From: Candidatus Helarchaeota archaeon | Lineage (GTDB): Archaea > Asgardarchaeota > Lokiarchaeia > Helarchaeales > HEL-GB-A | Direction: 5' to 3' | DNA length: 43,217 bases | NCBI GenBank assembly: GCA_016840125.1 | Contig: JAEOSY010000599.1 | Span: forward strand, 1-43,217 | The notes under the pieces: model-generated | Database searches by the model: none | Told to the model about the DNA's origin: nothing | Seen by the model: the letters and a program-made list of their open reading frames with translations, nothing else | Part shown: positions 8,869-16,413 of the stretch, one piece after another | Position numbering within the stretch: position 1 is the first letter of the stretch | How the letters are laid out: each line of letters opens with the position of its first letter | Program-made: the position numbers and the translations under genes

Positions 8869-9666
8869 GTGAAAAAAGGTCAGAAATTGCTTCGCGAAGG
8901 AATTCTGCTGATAGAACAAGGGAAATGGGCCAAAGCAATCCGAAAACTGGAACCCGCCTTAGAATTTTTTATTGCGAGTAAAAATCAGGAGCTGAATGCA
9001 CTTTGCCGTTCTTTTTTAGGAGTTGCGTATCGCCCAGAAAAGCGTTATAAAGAAGCTTTAGACCAATTTAATGAGTTATTAAAAGTTGTAACCGAGATGA
9101 AGGATGATTTTGGTATTGCTCAGGCCTTGCTTGATATAGGAATAACCTTATCGCTGCAAAAAGAGTATAACGGCGCATTAGATTATATGAAGAAGTGTTT
9201 AAAGATAGTAAAAGAAAAATTAAAAGATAAGGATGTAGAATCCAAAACTCTAGCGAACCTTGGAGGGATTTACCTCTTGAAAGGTGACTTTGACGCAGCA
9301 TTTTCCGCTTATAAGGAGGGAGCAGCAATAGCCGACGAAGTGGACTATATTGAAGGTTCCTCTGAATGTTTAAGGGGACTAGCAGAGGTATATGAGAAAC
9401 AAGGTCAAATTGAACGGGCGGAAAAGTATTATCAGAGAAGTATAGGATTCTTCAGATTATTAAGAATGGAACGAGAGGAAGCTAATATTTTACTACGCTT
9501 GGGAGTTATATACTCACAATTAGGTAAAATTAAGGATGCAATTTTTTATTTCAAGCAGTCAAAGAAATTGAATAAGAAACTGGGGGATCTTTTAGGGGAA
9601 AATTTTTGTGAAAAAAACTTAAAAGCTCTACGAGAAAAAATAAAAGAAGCGAATCTTAAGAAATAA
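8869..9666 (+). CDS. TPR-repeat protein
   Basis: 265 residues forming about six tetratricopeptide repeats: the W/Y-xx-A-(small)-xx-Y/F pattern recurs in KWAKAIRKLEPALEF, RYKEALDQFNELLKV, EYNGALDYMKKCLKI, DFDAAFSAYKEGAAI, QIERAEKYYQRSIGF and KIKDAIFYFKQSKKL. TPR stacks bind peptides and act as scaffolds. There is no signal peptide or other domain, so it is cytosolic. The GTG start at 8869 is the only sensible one at the head of the first helix; no strong ribosome site is visible. The partner is unknown. The tandem seven-TM genes follow 36 bp downstream and may be co-transcribed. Confidence 0.85.
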   Translation: MKKGQKLLREGILLIEQGKWAKAIRKLEPALEFFIASKNQELNALCRSFLGVAYRPEKRYKEALDQFNELLKVVTEMKDDFGIAQALLDIGITLSLQKEYNGALDYMKKCLKIVKEKLKDKDVESKTLANLGGIYLLKGDFDAAFSAYKEGAAIADEVDYIEGSSECLRGLAEVYEKQGQIERAEKYYQRSIGFFRLLRMEREEANILLRLGVIYSQLGKIKDAIFYFKQSKKLNKKLGDLLGENFCEKNLKALREKIKEANLKK

Positions 9667-9702
9667 TTACACTACCAAACCTTCTTTCTGTGGGGCGGTT
9701 CT

Positions 9703-10395
9703 ATGCAATTGGAATGGGAGATATTTTTGCATGAGCTCTGGTTTGCATCTAGAGTAACTGCAACGGTTCTGTGCATTATTTTTGCAGGCTATTTTTGGAA
9801 TCGCCGCCGTCACACCGACTTTAAAGCGACTCGACAGGTATTATTAGGGCAAGGGCTCTTTGTTTTCTGTTTTGGGCTCACTCGCACCTTATTTGGGATT
9901 TCAGATCTGTTTTCAGATAAAAGTTATTACGCAGATATAATACTCTCTAAAAATGTTTTTCTTTCCAACCTGTTTTGGAAAATATCCACACTGGTTGGAA
10001 TATTAGGAATTATATGTCTACTGCTTGTTATCGAAACATATCTAGTTAAATCACGATATGTTTTCACGGTCATTGCGGCTACCGGTTTAACCATTGCAAT
10101 GGTTTCTCCCGATATTGATTTCTCGAAAATGGTTACATATATTACTCTTCCACTTGCAATGATTGCACTCATATTTCTGTATTTTTACCTTCTTTACAAG
10201 GGATCGGGGGTAGTTCGTAAGAAAGCAGGAGTAAGTATCATTGGTTTATTCCTTTTAGGGGCCGGAACCTTGCTGGGTATCACTCCTGCGCTCACGATCC
10301 TGAATACAATATTTGGATCCTTCCCTGAGTTTATTTCTGTAGTTATCCTAACGGCTGGCTTAGCAATTTATACCTATACTAATGTTAAAGAATGA
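9703..10395 (+). CDS. Seven-helix membrane protein, first of a tandem pair
   Basis: 230 residues with about seven transmembrane helices. The motif LCIIFAGYF-x3-RRR in the first cytoplasmic loop and GLFVFCFGLTRTLFGISD in helix 2/3 are shared with the next gene. A DIDF-x5-YITLPLAMIAL stretch precedes helix 5. No retinal-binding lysine in the last helix (LAIYTYTNVKE), so it is not a rhodopsin. Topology suggests a receptor-like or sensor membrane domain without an attached output domain, but no family is recognised. A GGGGCGG site precedes ATG 9703. Confidence 0.7.
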   Translation: MQLEWEIFLHELWFASRVTATVLCIIFAGYFWNRRRHTDFKATRQVLLGQGLFVFCFGLTRTLFGISDLFSDKSYYADIILSKNVFLSNLFWKISTLVGILGIICLLLVIETYLVKSRYVFTVIAATGLTIAMVSPDIDFSKMVTYITLPLAMIALIFLYFYLLYKGSGVVRKKAGVSIIGLFLLGAGTLLGITPALTILNTIFGSFPEFISVVILTAGLAIYTYTNVKE

Positions 10396-10407
10396 GGTGA
10401 ATGAGAG

Positions 10408-11100
10408 ATGGTTTTAACAATTGAAATTATATGGCACGAGCTTGAAACTGCGGCTAAGATAACCACCTTTCTCTTATGCATTCTTTTTGCAGGATATTTC
10501 TTGAAACGTCGACGAACCACTGAATTGAAAGAAACACGTATGGTTTTTCTCGGTCAAGCCTTATTCGTCTTAAGTTTCGGTTTAACTCGCCTTCTCTTTC
10601 TTATTGCAGATTATTTTTCTGAAGATATATCTCTAAATCTAGTTCTTTGGGTTGATAAGGATCTATATTTTCTTATCTGGAAGATTTCTACAGCGATCGG
10701 TATCCTCGCAATTATTTTCCTCCTAATTGTTATTGAATCATATCTAGTAAAAAATTCCCGTTATTTTTTCTCCATCGTTGCGTCAATAGGTTTAATATTC
10801 GTCCTTGCGGCACCAGATATCGACTTTGGTCGTCCCGTCACTTATATCACCCTTCCTATTGCCATGGGTGCGGTTATATCCTTATACGCATATCTTTACT
10901 TTAAAAGCAGTGGGGTTCTTCGACGAAAAGTCCAAATGAGTTTGAATGGGTTCATTATTTTTGGAATTGGCGTGGTTGCTGACACCCAGATTGGTCAGTC
11001 CGTTTTGAATCTCTTCGTTCCTTTTGATCCTACGATCATCTCCGTTACTATAATGGCCCTAGGGCTGGCCCTTTACACCTACTATAACATCAAAGACTAG
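10408..11100 (+). CDS. Seven-helix membrane protein, second of a tandem pair
   Basis: Same length (230 residues) and clear similarity to the preceding gene throughout: LCILFAGYFLKRRR, GQALFVLSFGLTRLLF, APDIDFGRPVTYITLPIA, YTYYNIKD. The two arose by tandem duplication and are only 12 bp apart with GAGGTGA before ATG 10408, so they are one operon and may form a heterodimer (inference). Function unknown. Confidence 0.7.
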   Translation: MVLTIEIIWHELETAAKITTFLLCILFAGYFLKRRRTTELKETRMVFLGQALFVLSFGLTRLLFLIADYFSEDISLNLVLWVDKDLYFLIWKISTAIGILAIIFLLIVIESYLVKNSRYFFSIVASIGLIFVLAAPDIDFGRPVTYITLPIAMGAVISLYAYLYFKSSGVLRRKVQMSLNGFIIFGIGVVADTQIGQSVLNLFVPFDPTIISVTIMALGLALYTYYNIKD

Positions 11101-11147
11101 TTATGAATGCAGAATCGAAAAAATAGCTTAAAAAAAGGAAAAAGAAA

Positions 11148-11678
11148 TTAATAGAGAATTTTTTTTCTGCTTTTCAACAGGATGACTGCCAAAAATGTTG
11201 CTGCGATGAGTCCAACCAACGTAGAAATCAGTTCAAACCCTGGAATAGGGGTAGGACAATTAATACCCGTTGCACCCGTAATGATGAGAGTGATTAAGGC
11301 TGGTATGGAGCCTGAATAATAGCTTACTCTTATATAATACCATCCACTGACTAAAGTGGATTCGGTGCATACATCGTCAACACCTGAACTCGAACTCGAA
11401 TCGACCGAAGTGCGAGATGGATCGTAAAGTCTTAGGTCGAGATCATAACCCGAATACCAAGTTAAAGTCACTGATAAACTATCTCCATAGGAACAACATA
11501 TTTTGTAATAGACATAACTGGTCGTTAACAGACTTTCATTTGTTGTACCGTTTTGTACCTCTGTGGCAGATGCGAAGGACGTTCCATATCCAAAAGACGT
11601 CGGTAGCGTGATGAAAAGTGCAAGTAGACCGCAGAGGGTTGCCGTCAAAATTAGTCTTTTTCTAAGATCCTTTTTCAT
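11148..11678 (-). CDS. Secreted, membrane-anchored protein with PPC-like beta-sandwich
   Basis: 176 residues from ATG 11678, chosen because GGGGT lies nine bases upstream; the longer frame to 11726 adds residues before the signal peptide. Residues 1-32 are a signal peptide (MKKDLRKRLILTATL, then LALFITLPTSFGYG). The middle (SLSVTLTWYSGYDLDLRLYD, then STLVSGWYYIRV) has the pattern of bacterial/archaeal pre-peptidase C-terminal domains, small beta sandwiches. A PIPGFELISTLVGLI... transmembrane helix and basic KSRKK end follow, the usual Asgard cell-surface anchor. Eight serines in a row-like stretch lie in the centre. It likely sits on the outer face of the membrane; partner unknown. Confidence 0.7.
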   Translation of the reverse strand: MKKDLRKRLILTATLCGLLALFITLPTSFGYGTSFASATEVQNGTTNESLLTTSYVYYKICCSYGDSLSVTLTWYSGYDLDLRLYDPSRTSVDSSSSSGVDDVCTESTLVSGWYYIRVSYYSGSIPALITLIITGATGINCPTPIPGFELISTLVGLIAATFLAVILLKSRKKILY

Positions 11679-11837
11679 GAATTTTACCCCTTCATGGAAG
11701 GTTAATCGGTACCTTAATCTGAGCAATTACTACTATAAGAAATCTATGTTTGAGATTGAAACAGATAGCTATAAACACTAGAAATGGAATCGTTTTAAAA
11801 TCAATTCGTTAGCCCTTTAAGGAATTAAGGCTTAAGA

Positions 11838-12821
11838 TTAGTACGTTATCTCGTCCAATTTTTTTTGTCCCGAACCACGGAAGATTTTTTCAAGAGAATT
11901 TTTCAAGTCTTTCTTTGTTTTGTACTCTCTTTCTGGCAATTTCGATAATATTTTATTAGCTCGGATGCGTTTATCGTTTTTTAAATCAATTATTTTCCAA
12001 CCGTGAGCTGCCAATAGCTCCTGTTTCGTGATTGGATATTTACGGTATTCATCTATCGCCACCATCATTGAACCTACTTCAAACTTTCCAGTTGTATTGA
12101 TCAACCGCCCTGTATCATCGAATGCCTTCATCCGGGCAGCATCATGGGTTTGCCTCTGTGTGTGGAAAGTAACATAAGTAGTCCGTGGCAGTTGTACTGC
12201 GCGTTGATGGAGTGATTTCACCTCACGATCATCGAATTCCCATTGATTTTTCTCACCCAATCCAAAAACGCGCGTATATGAGATATTTGCAGAGTAGACT
12301 GGCATTTCTTGTGAGATATCCGTACAGTGTGTTATTTTATGACGCGATAAAATTTCCTTTAGATGAGCTCTTTCAGGGCTTTGGGTCCATGTCTCCCCTC
12401 TTGGCTCCCAAACCAGTTCAATCGATGAACTATCGTAATGTGAAAAAAAAGTATCCGCAAATTGCAGGTTCTGGGAAGTCGGGGTAAATTTTGGTGGCGT
12501 CTGAATGACTAAGGCAATGGCTTGCAAGGCTTTGCATATCTCTAGCATTTTATCCATTGATTGAAAATTTGATTCTATGCTCCCCAATGTATTTTGGTGT
12601 GAGATCTGCCTTGAACATTTGACTGCAAATTGAAAATCCTTAGGCACCCGCGTTCGCCACGAGTACACATCTTTCATAGATGGTGTATGATAAAAGGTGT
12701 TATTAACTTCCACAAAGTTAAAGACCGTCGCATAATCCGCAAGCCTATCACTTCCTGACCGAAATTCTCGATCCACCTGCCAATAACTCCACCCACCACA
12801 CCCGATATATAATTCTTTCAC
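11838..12821 (-). CDS. DUF72 (YecE-like) TIM-barrel protein with C-terminal extension
   Basis: Begins with the family's hallmark IGCGGWSY, followed by FVEVNNTFYHTPS, FQFAVKCSRQISH, LVIQTPPKF, ELVWEPRGETW, all in the order of DUF72 proteins (about 240 residues, TIM barrel). Biochemical function of the family is not established. Residues about 250-327 form an extra, lysine-rich helical domain (YPITKQELLAAHGWKIIDL...) not found in short members. GTG 12821 has GAGGCTTAACT just upstream. It is monocistronic and divergent from the ubiquitin-like cassette. Confidence 0.88.
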   Translation of the reverse strand: MKELYIGCGGWSYWQVDREFRSGSDRLADYATVFNFVEVNNTFYHTPSMKDVYSWRTRVPKDFQFAVKCSRQISHQNTLGSIESNFQSMDKMLEICKALQAIALVIQTPPKFTPTSQNLQFADTFFSHYDSSSIELVWEPRGETWTQSPERAHLKEILSRHKITHCTDISQEMPVYSANISYTRVFGLGEKNQWEFDDREVKSLHQRAVQLPRTTYVTFHTQRQTHDAARMKAFDDTGRLINTTGKFEVGSMMVAIDEYRKYPITKQELLAAHGWKIIDLKNDKRIRANKILSKLPEREYKTKKDLKNSLEKIFRGSGQKKLDEITY

Positions 12822-12966
12822 AGTTAAGCCTCGTATTTGATAAGAATTATAATCCTATAAAAATAGACACACCATTTAAAGTAATTATATTTGAATGCTA
12901 AAATATTCACCATCTAAAAACTGAAGTTAATAAGGGAGTAATAATAATTCATAGCTCGGGAACAAA

Positions 12967-13506
12967 ATGACTATCATGTTATTATTAGCGGGGGTTGCCC
13001 CTAAGATACCGGGACGCCTCGTTAAGGTTTGGGCCGACTGGGTTGAAGTAAACACGTATACTGTAAATAAACTTGCGTATATTTCGGAAATACCCGAGGA
13101 TCAAAGGACCGAATCCGGTGAAAAATATCAAGGACCCGTTTTCTATGAAAATGCGCGCATTAAACCCACTTATATAATTATTGGGAAATTAATTGAGGGT
13201 GATACTAAGGTATCTTTTGATACGAGAAGCGGTCGTTTTAATCCTCTAGAAAAAGGATTTCTTAAGAATTTACGAATTAAAGCCAATTCTGTGATGCTAG
13301 TAGATGAAATTGAAATTATCCCTCTTAACGAGGAGGTAATTTCCGATATTAAAGAAAAAACGAAACAATTGACAGCAAAGTGGGAAAAATTCGAAGAGGA
13401 ACATCAATTCACTAATAAAAAAGAAATTGAGATAATAAAGTTAGATGAAAAAAAGAAGAATCTTCGAAAGTTACTCTTTGAAAAATCTGAAGAGAATCTC
13501 AAGTAA
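12967..13506 (+). CDS. Unknown protein at the head of the ubiquitin-like cassette
   Basis: 179 residues, not recognised. Residues 1-115 are rich in beta strands (RLVKVWADWVEVNTY, PTYIIIGKLIEGDTKVSFD, VMLVDEIEIIPL) with one short helix. Residues 118-179 are a charged helical, probably coiled-coil tail (DIKEKTKQLTAKWEKFEEEH ... KLDEKKKNLRKLLFEKSEE). No cysteine or histidine cluster, so it is not a RING-type ligase. It precedes the Ubl gene by 75 bp in the same direction. It may be an adaptor, target or regulator of the system; this is inference from position only. ATG 12976 is an alternative start; the ribosome site is weak. Confidence 0.6.
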   Translation: MTIMLLLAGVAPKIPGRLVKVWADWVEVNTYTVNKLAYISEIPEDQRTESGEKYQGPVFYENARIKPTYIIIGKLIEGDTKVSFDTRSGRFNPLEKGFLKNLRIKANSVMLVDEIEIIPLNEEVISDIKEKTKQLTAKWEKFEEEHQFTNKKEIEIIKLDEKKKNLRKLLFEKSEENLK

Positions 13507-13540
13507 CTGAAGTAAGGCGTACCAAAAAGTATAATAATAC

Positions 13541-13556
13541 GCGAAATCTTTAAAAC
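13541..13556 (+). promoter_or_regulatory. Likely promoter for the Ubl gene
   Basis: CGCGAAATCTTTAAAACT is a BRE-TATA-like element about 30 bases before ATG 13582. It would give a transcript starting close to that ATG and would exclude the upstream GTG at 13567 as the start. Confidence 0.4.
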
Positions 13557-13581
13557 TAAAAAGAACGTGGGCATAGTATTT

Positions 13582-13932
13582 ATGTCAAAATCACTGAGAA
13601 AATCAACGATAGAACTAACCTGTCCGCAACTTGGCACGTCCGACTATCTATCCTATGATGAAACCACTACTTTTAACGACATCATAAACCAGCTTAAAGG
13701 AAAATACGAACAAGAGGTTTTGATTTATATTAATCAGAATTTTCAAAATATCCGTCGCGAGATGTCCCTAGATGAAGTAACGGTGAAACTCCATTACATA
13801 GATAAAAAGGGTATTCGGCAAACTGTCGGACTATTCACAAAGGTGTCAGAGCTCCGCAAAAAGTTCTCCAAAATCTATTGGGAAGCAGAACCTATTGGAG
13901 GCACTACTTATCTCGAAACGAGTTTTTGCTGA
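13582..13932 (+). CDS. Ubiquitin-like (beta-grasp) protein with internal Gly-Gly and tail
   Basis: 116 residues from ATG 13582. Residues 8-73 can be laid out as ubiquitin: strand (TIELTCP), strand (DYLSYDETT), helix (TFNDIINQLKGKY), strand (EVLIYINQNF), a loop MSLDE at the place of ubiquitin's TLSDY, and strand (VTVKLHYID). A second strand-helix unit (RQTVGLFTKVSELRKKFSKIYW) follows, then EAEPIGG at residues 101-107 and a nine-residue tail TTYLETSFC. A Gly-Gly followed by a short extension is the form of a ubiquitin precursor. The last 38 bases overlap the E2-like frame. GTG 13567 is an alternative start. Fold and role are inferred from pattern and from the E2-like, JAMM and E1-like neighbours. 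Confidence 0.6.
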   Translation: MSKSLRKSTIELTCPQLGTSDYLSYDETTTFNDIINQLKGKYEQEVLIYINQNFQNIRREMSLDEVTVKLHYIDKKGIRQTVGLFTKVSELRKKFSKIYWEAEPIGGTTYLETSFC

Positions 13933-14263
13933 ACACGCATACGATTTATGTAATCGCCCCGGGTACTATAAATCCACATGGCAGCTCTTCAGTAAGACGG
14001 AACCCATCAAAGGCGTTTATGGTCATTTTATGGATCCGAAAGGGCGGGTCATTGTTATTAAGATGCTTTTTAACGAAGGATATCCTGAAAACCCGCCCAT
14101 TGTCATGACAACTCCCCCTATACGCGATGTATGCTTTGATAATCAAGGTATACTCAATTTTGCCAGTCGGAAGGGGTTGTTTGTTTGGAAAAAATATAAA
14201 CGATACTCCAATCCATTGGTTTATTTAGCCGATGAGTTAGCAAATAAATATAATACAATTTGA
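13895..14263 (+). CDS. E2-like (UBC-fold) protein without the usual catalytic cysteine
   Basis: 122 residues. E2 order is visible: N-terminal helix (ISKRVFAEHAYDLCN), strands with YGHFMDPKGRVIVIKMLF, the hallmark YPENPP at residues 63-68, then IRDVCFDNQGILNFA and WKKY, and a helix (PLVYLADELANKY). In E2s the active cysteine sits in the G-x-I-C-L segment; here that reads GILNFA. The only nearby cysteine is C80, five residues earlier, beside where the HPN motif would be. It could be catalytic with a shifted cysteine, or inactive like UEV proteins. The start is uncertain: TTG 13895 has GGGAAG nine bases upstream; GGAGG at 13897-13901 could instead serve ATC 13910. It overlaps the Ubl gene and ends TTGA onto the next. 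Confidence 0.65.
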   Translation: MEALLISKRVFAEHAYDLCNRPGYYKSTWQLFSKTEPIKGVYGHFMDPKGRVIVIKMLFNEGYPENPPIVMTTPPIRDVCFDNQGILNFASRKGLFVWKKYKRYSNPLVYLADELANKYNTI

Positions 14264-14274
14264 AGAGGATCTTT

Positions 14275-15324
14275 TTGAACGTCAATATTTCATCCACCCC
14301 GTTATTGAAGTGTAGGGAACTTGTGCAAGATTTCCGGAAACCTCATTCCGCCTTCAAAGAGATGGGTGGATATTTAATCGGAAGTTATGATGGAAATTTC
14401 ACAATTACTGATTTTATTTTAGATCGTAATGCCGAATCAACAGGTACTCGTATTAAATTAAGTGCTGAATGTTATCACGAAGTCGAACAGATCCTTATCC
14501 AAAAACCTGGTTTTGATTATATTGGTACATGGCATGTACATCCTGGAAAGTCCAAACCAATACATTCCCATACTGATGAATCAACTCTTTTCTTGGAGAA
14601 ACTCGTAATTAAAACCGACAATCCGAAAGAGTTTCGCTGTCCCCGAATCCACCTGATCTTTAATGAAGATTTAACTCAAATCACCACATACACTTTGCGT
14701 ATAAAACTTGATTATGAACTATACGATTTGTGGCATGCGGATAAAAACCTCCAAGATAGCGATATTGATAGAACTGATGAGATAATAAAACGCCTCCAAA
14801 TTGTAAAGAAAGGATTACAGGGTTTTAAAAAGGAACCGAGGTTAAAAGTATTAGAGGATTGTTATTATGAATTAGGCGAAGTCCGCCGTGAAGTTGACGA
14901 ATTAATCGACATTGCTGAGGAAATGTCCGATTTTCATGAAATATTGCAGTTAATAACAAAGGAGAAAAAAAGTATTGAATCCGAAATAAGATCTAAAATC
15001 AAAACAGGGGCGAAAAACGGAATATTAGTAAGGAATGGGGAACAAAAAGTTAATCTAATTGACTATCGCCCGAATTTAATAAGCCAATATCAAGAGAATA
15101 GTGAATTGTTAGGGTTTTGGAAGCATTACGTACTGGATTCGCCGCCTACCGAGTTCCAAGAGATTTTTCTTACCAATTTTTTTATAAAAACTGGCGAAGA
15201 TTACATCACCACGTACCTATATATTCTCTCAAGTCCAGCAGACATTACTTTTTTTGCATTACATTTTACTGAATACTCAGGAATTCTCTTTGAAGAAGTG
15301 GAAATCGTGTTAGAGGAGATGTAA
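14275..15324 (+). CDS. JAMM/MPN metallopeptidase, probable Ubl processing and removal enzyme
   Basis: Zinc isopeptidase of the Rpn11/JAB class. From TTG 14275 (GAGG seven bases upstream; TTG 14260 is the alternative that overlaps the E2 stop) it has 349 residues. The JAMM site is complete: E29 in KEMGGYLIG, H87 and H89 in GTWHVHPG, S98 and D101 in IHSHTDES. Residues about 145-235 are helical and charged, probably coiled coil; the remaining 110 form an unrecognised alpha/beta domain. Rpn11-like enzymes lack this long tail. In context it should cut the Ubl tail after Gly-Gly and remove Ubl from targets (inference). ATG of the E1 gene follows three bases after its stop. Confidence 0.9.
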   Translation: MNVNISSTPLLKCRELVQDFRKPHSAFKEMGGYLIGSYDGNFTITDFILDRNAESTGTRIKLSAECYHEVEQILIQKPGFDYIGTWHVHPGKSKPIHSHTDESTLFLEKLVIKTDNPKEFRCPRIHLIFNEDLTQITTYTLRIKLDYELYDLWHADKNLQDSDIDRTDEIIKRLQIVKKGLQGFKKEPRLKVLEDCYYELGEVRREVDELIDIAEEMSDFHEILQLITKEKKSIESEIRSKIKTGAKNGILVRNGEQKVNLIDYRPNLISQYQENSELLGFWKHYVLDSPPTEFQEIFLTNFFIKTGEDYITTYLYILSSPADITFFALHFTEYSGILFEEVEIVLEEM

Positions 15325-15327
15325 TAA

Positions 15328-16413
15328 ATGAAAGTTCTATTCCAAAATACAGATACAGGGGATAACTTTGATATAGATCTCACCAACGAATCCATGCGTA
15401 TTCGAGACGTTGCGGTAAAATTGATGGCACAGTATGAGATTACAAAACCCCCCATATTTTTTACCCTCTTCAAAGAGAATCCAACAAAAGAAACCATTTT
15501 AGAAGAGGATGATCTATTAAAAACAATAATTGAAAAGAAGCTAGATGAAAAAACACCGATTTGGTTTCGATCCTCAGAACTCCATCCCGACATGGTTTAT
15601 AAACTGAGGATTGAACGCTTTTCGATGTCAGGTTATAAAATTCCTGAAATAAGTCAGAAGTCCGTACTTATTGCAGGTATCGGTTTAATTGGAGCACCTC
15701 TCGCAACCCATTGCGCAACAATCGGTATAAAAAAACTCTTTGTCCTAGACTATGGTTCAGTTGATTGGTATAACATCTATCGGCAACCCCTCTATTATAA
15801 AAAGGATGTTTTTCAACCCAAGGTCAACGTTGGACGAGAAAATCTGGAGGCGTTCGGTGGCATCGAAGTAATCCCGATCCATATAGAAATTCCCAGTTTT
15901 ATTTCGAGTTACCAAAATACTAAAGGTGTTGAGTCTGCCCTCAAAGACATAGAGGCTTATATTAAACAAGCTGACTACGTCATTACCGCCTTGGACACCT
16001 TTAGCGCTCGGATGACAATTCAAACCTTGGCCCTCGCTAACCAAAAACCTTTAATTAACACTGCCGCTGGTCTCATTGGAGGTATCGTCCAGCTTGTGCG
16101 CCCCAAAATTGACCCGTGTCTCGCTTGTGGGGTATATTTCGACCGAACGCAAGATATAGGTGCTTGTACTCTAGCCACCTTTGGCACTCCTAAAGTTATT
16201 GCAGGTCTTGCTATTGATCTACTGCTCGATATAATTGAAGATCGCGTTATTGAATTCAATCACCTTAAATTTTCTCCCAATTATACAATTGAAACGGGAT
16301 TGTTTGAAAAGGGATCGTCCTGCCCATTCTGTGATACCCCTGATGGAATCATCCATTCTTATAAAAACAAAAACTCCCTCCCTTTCTTGGAGTGGTTATA
16401 TAAAACTCCTTAA
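15328..16413 (+). CDS. E1-like (ThiF/MoeB fold) activating enzyme with N-terminal beta-grasp domain
   Basis: Adenylates the C-terminus of the Ubl using ATP. Residues 1-80 look like another ubiquitin fold (MKVLFQNTDTGDNFDIDL, helix MRIRDVAVKLMAQY, FFTLFKEN, TPIWFRS). The adenylation domain follows: nucleotide loop GIGLIG 117-122, D141 of VLDYGSVDW, N149-R152 arginine finger, K165, ALDT with D223. Zinc cysteines are C264-x2-C267 and C332-x2-C335. C280 in GACTLATFGTP is at the place of the ThiF/E1 thioester cysteine. GGAGATG precedes ATG 15328. The gene ends 4 bp inside the convergent membrane gene. E1 of the standard ubiquitin pathway has no such N-terminal domain. Confidence 0.92.
   Translation: MKVLFQNTDTGDNFDIDLTNESMRIRDVAVKLMAQYEITKPPIFFTLFKENPTKETILEEDDLLKTIIEKKLDEKTPIWFRSSELHPDMVYKLRIERFSMSGYKIPEISQKSVLIAGIGLIGAPLATHCATIGIKKLFVLDYGSVDWYNIYRQPLYYKKDVFQPKVNVGRENLEAFGGIEVIPIHIEIPSFISSYQNTKGVESALKDIEAYIKQADYVITALDTFSARMTIQTLALANQKPLINTAAGLIGGIVQLVRPKIDPCLACGVYFDRTQDIGACTLATFGTPKVIAGLAIDLLLDIIEDRVIEFNHLKFSPNYTIETGLFEKGSSCPFCDTPDGIIHSYKNKNSLPFLEWLYKTP

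Noticed and set aside
9703..11100. Rhodopsin-like proteins
   Set aside because: Seven helices are present, but the last helix has no retinal-binding lysine and the characteristic residues are absent.
14275..14700. DNA-repair RadC-type JAB protein
   Set aside because: Presence of E1-, E2- and Ubl-like genes beside it and the Rpn11-like HxHP spacing favour a ubiquitin-type peptidase.
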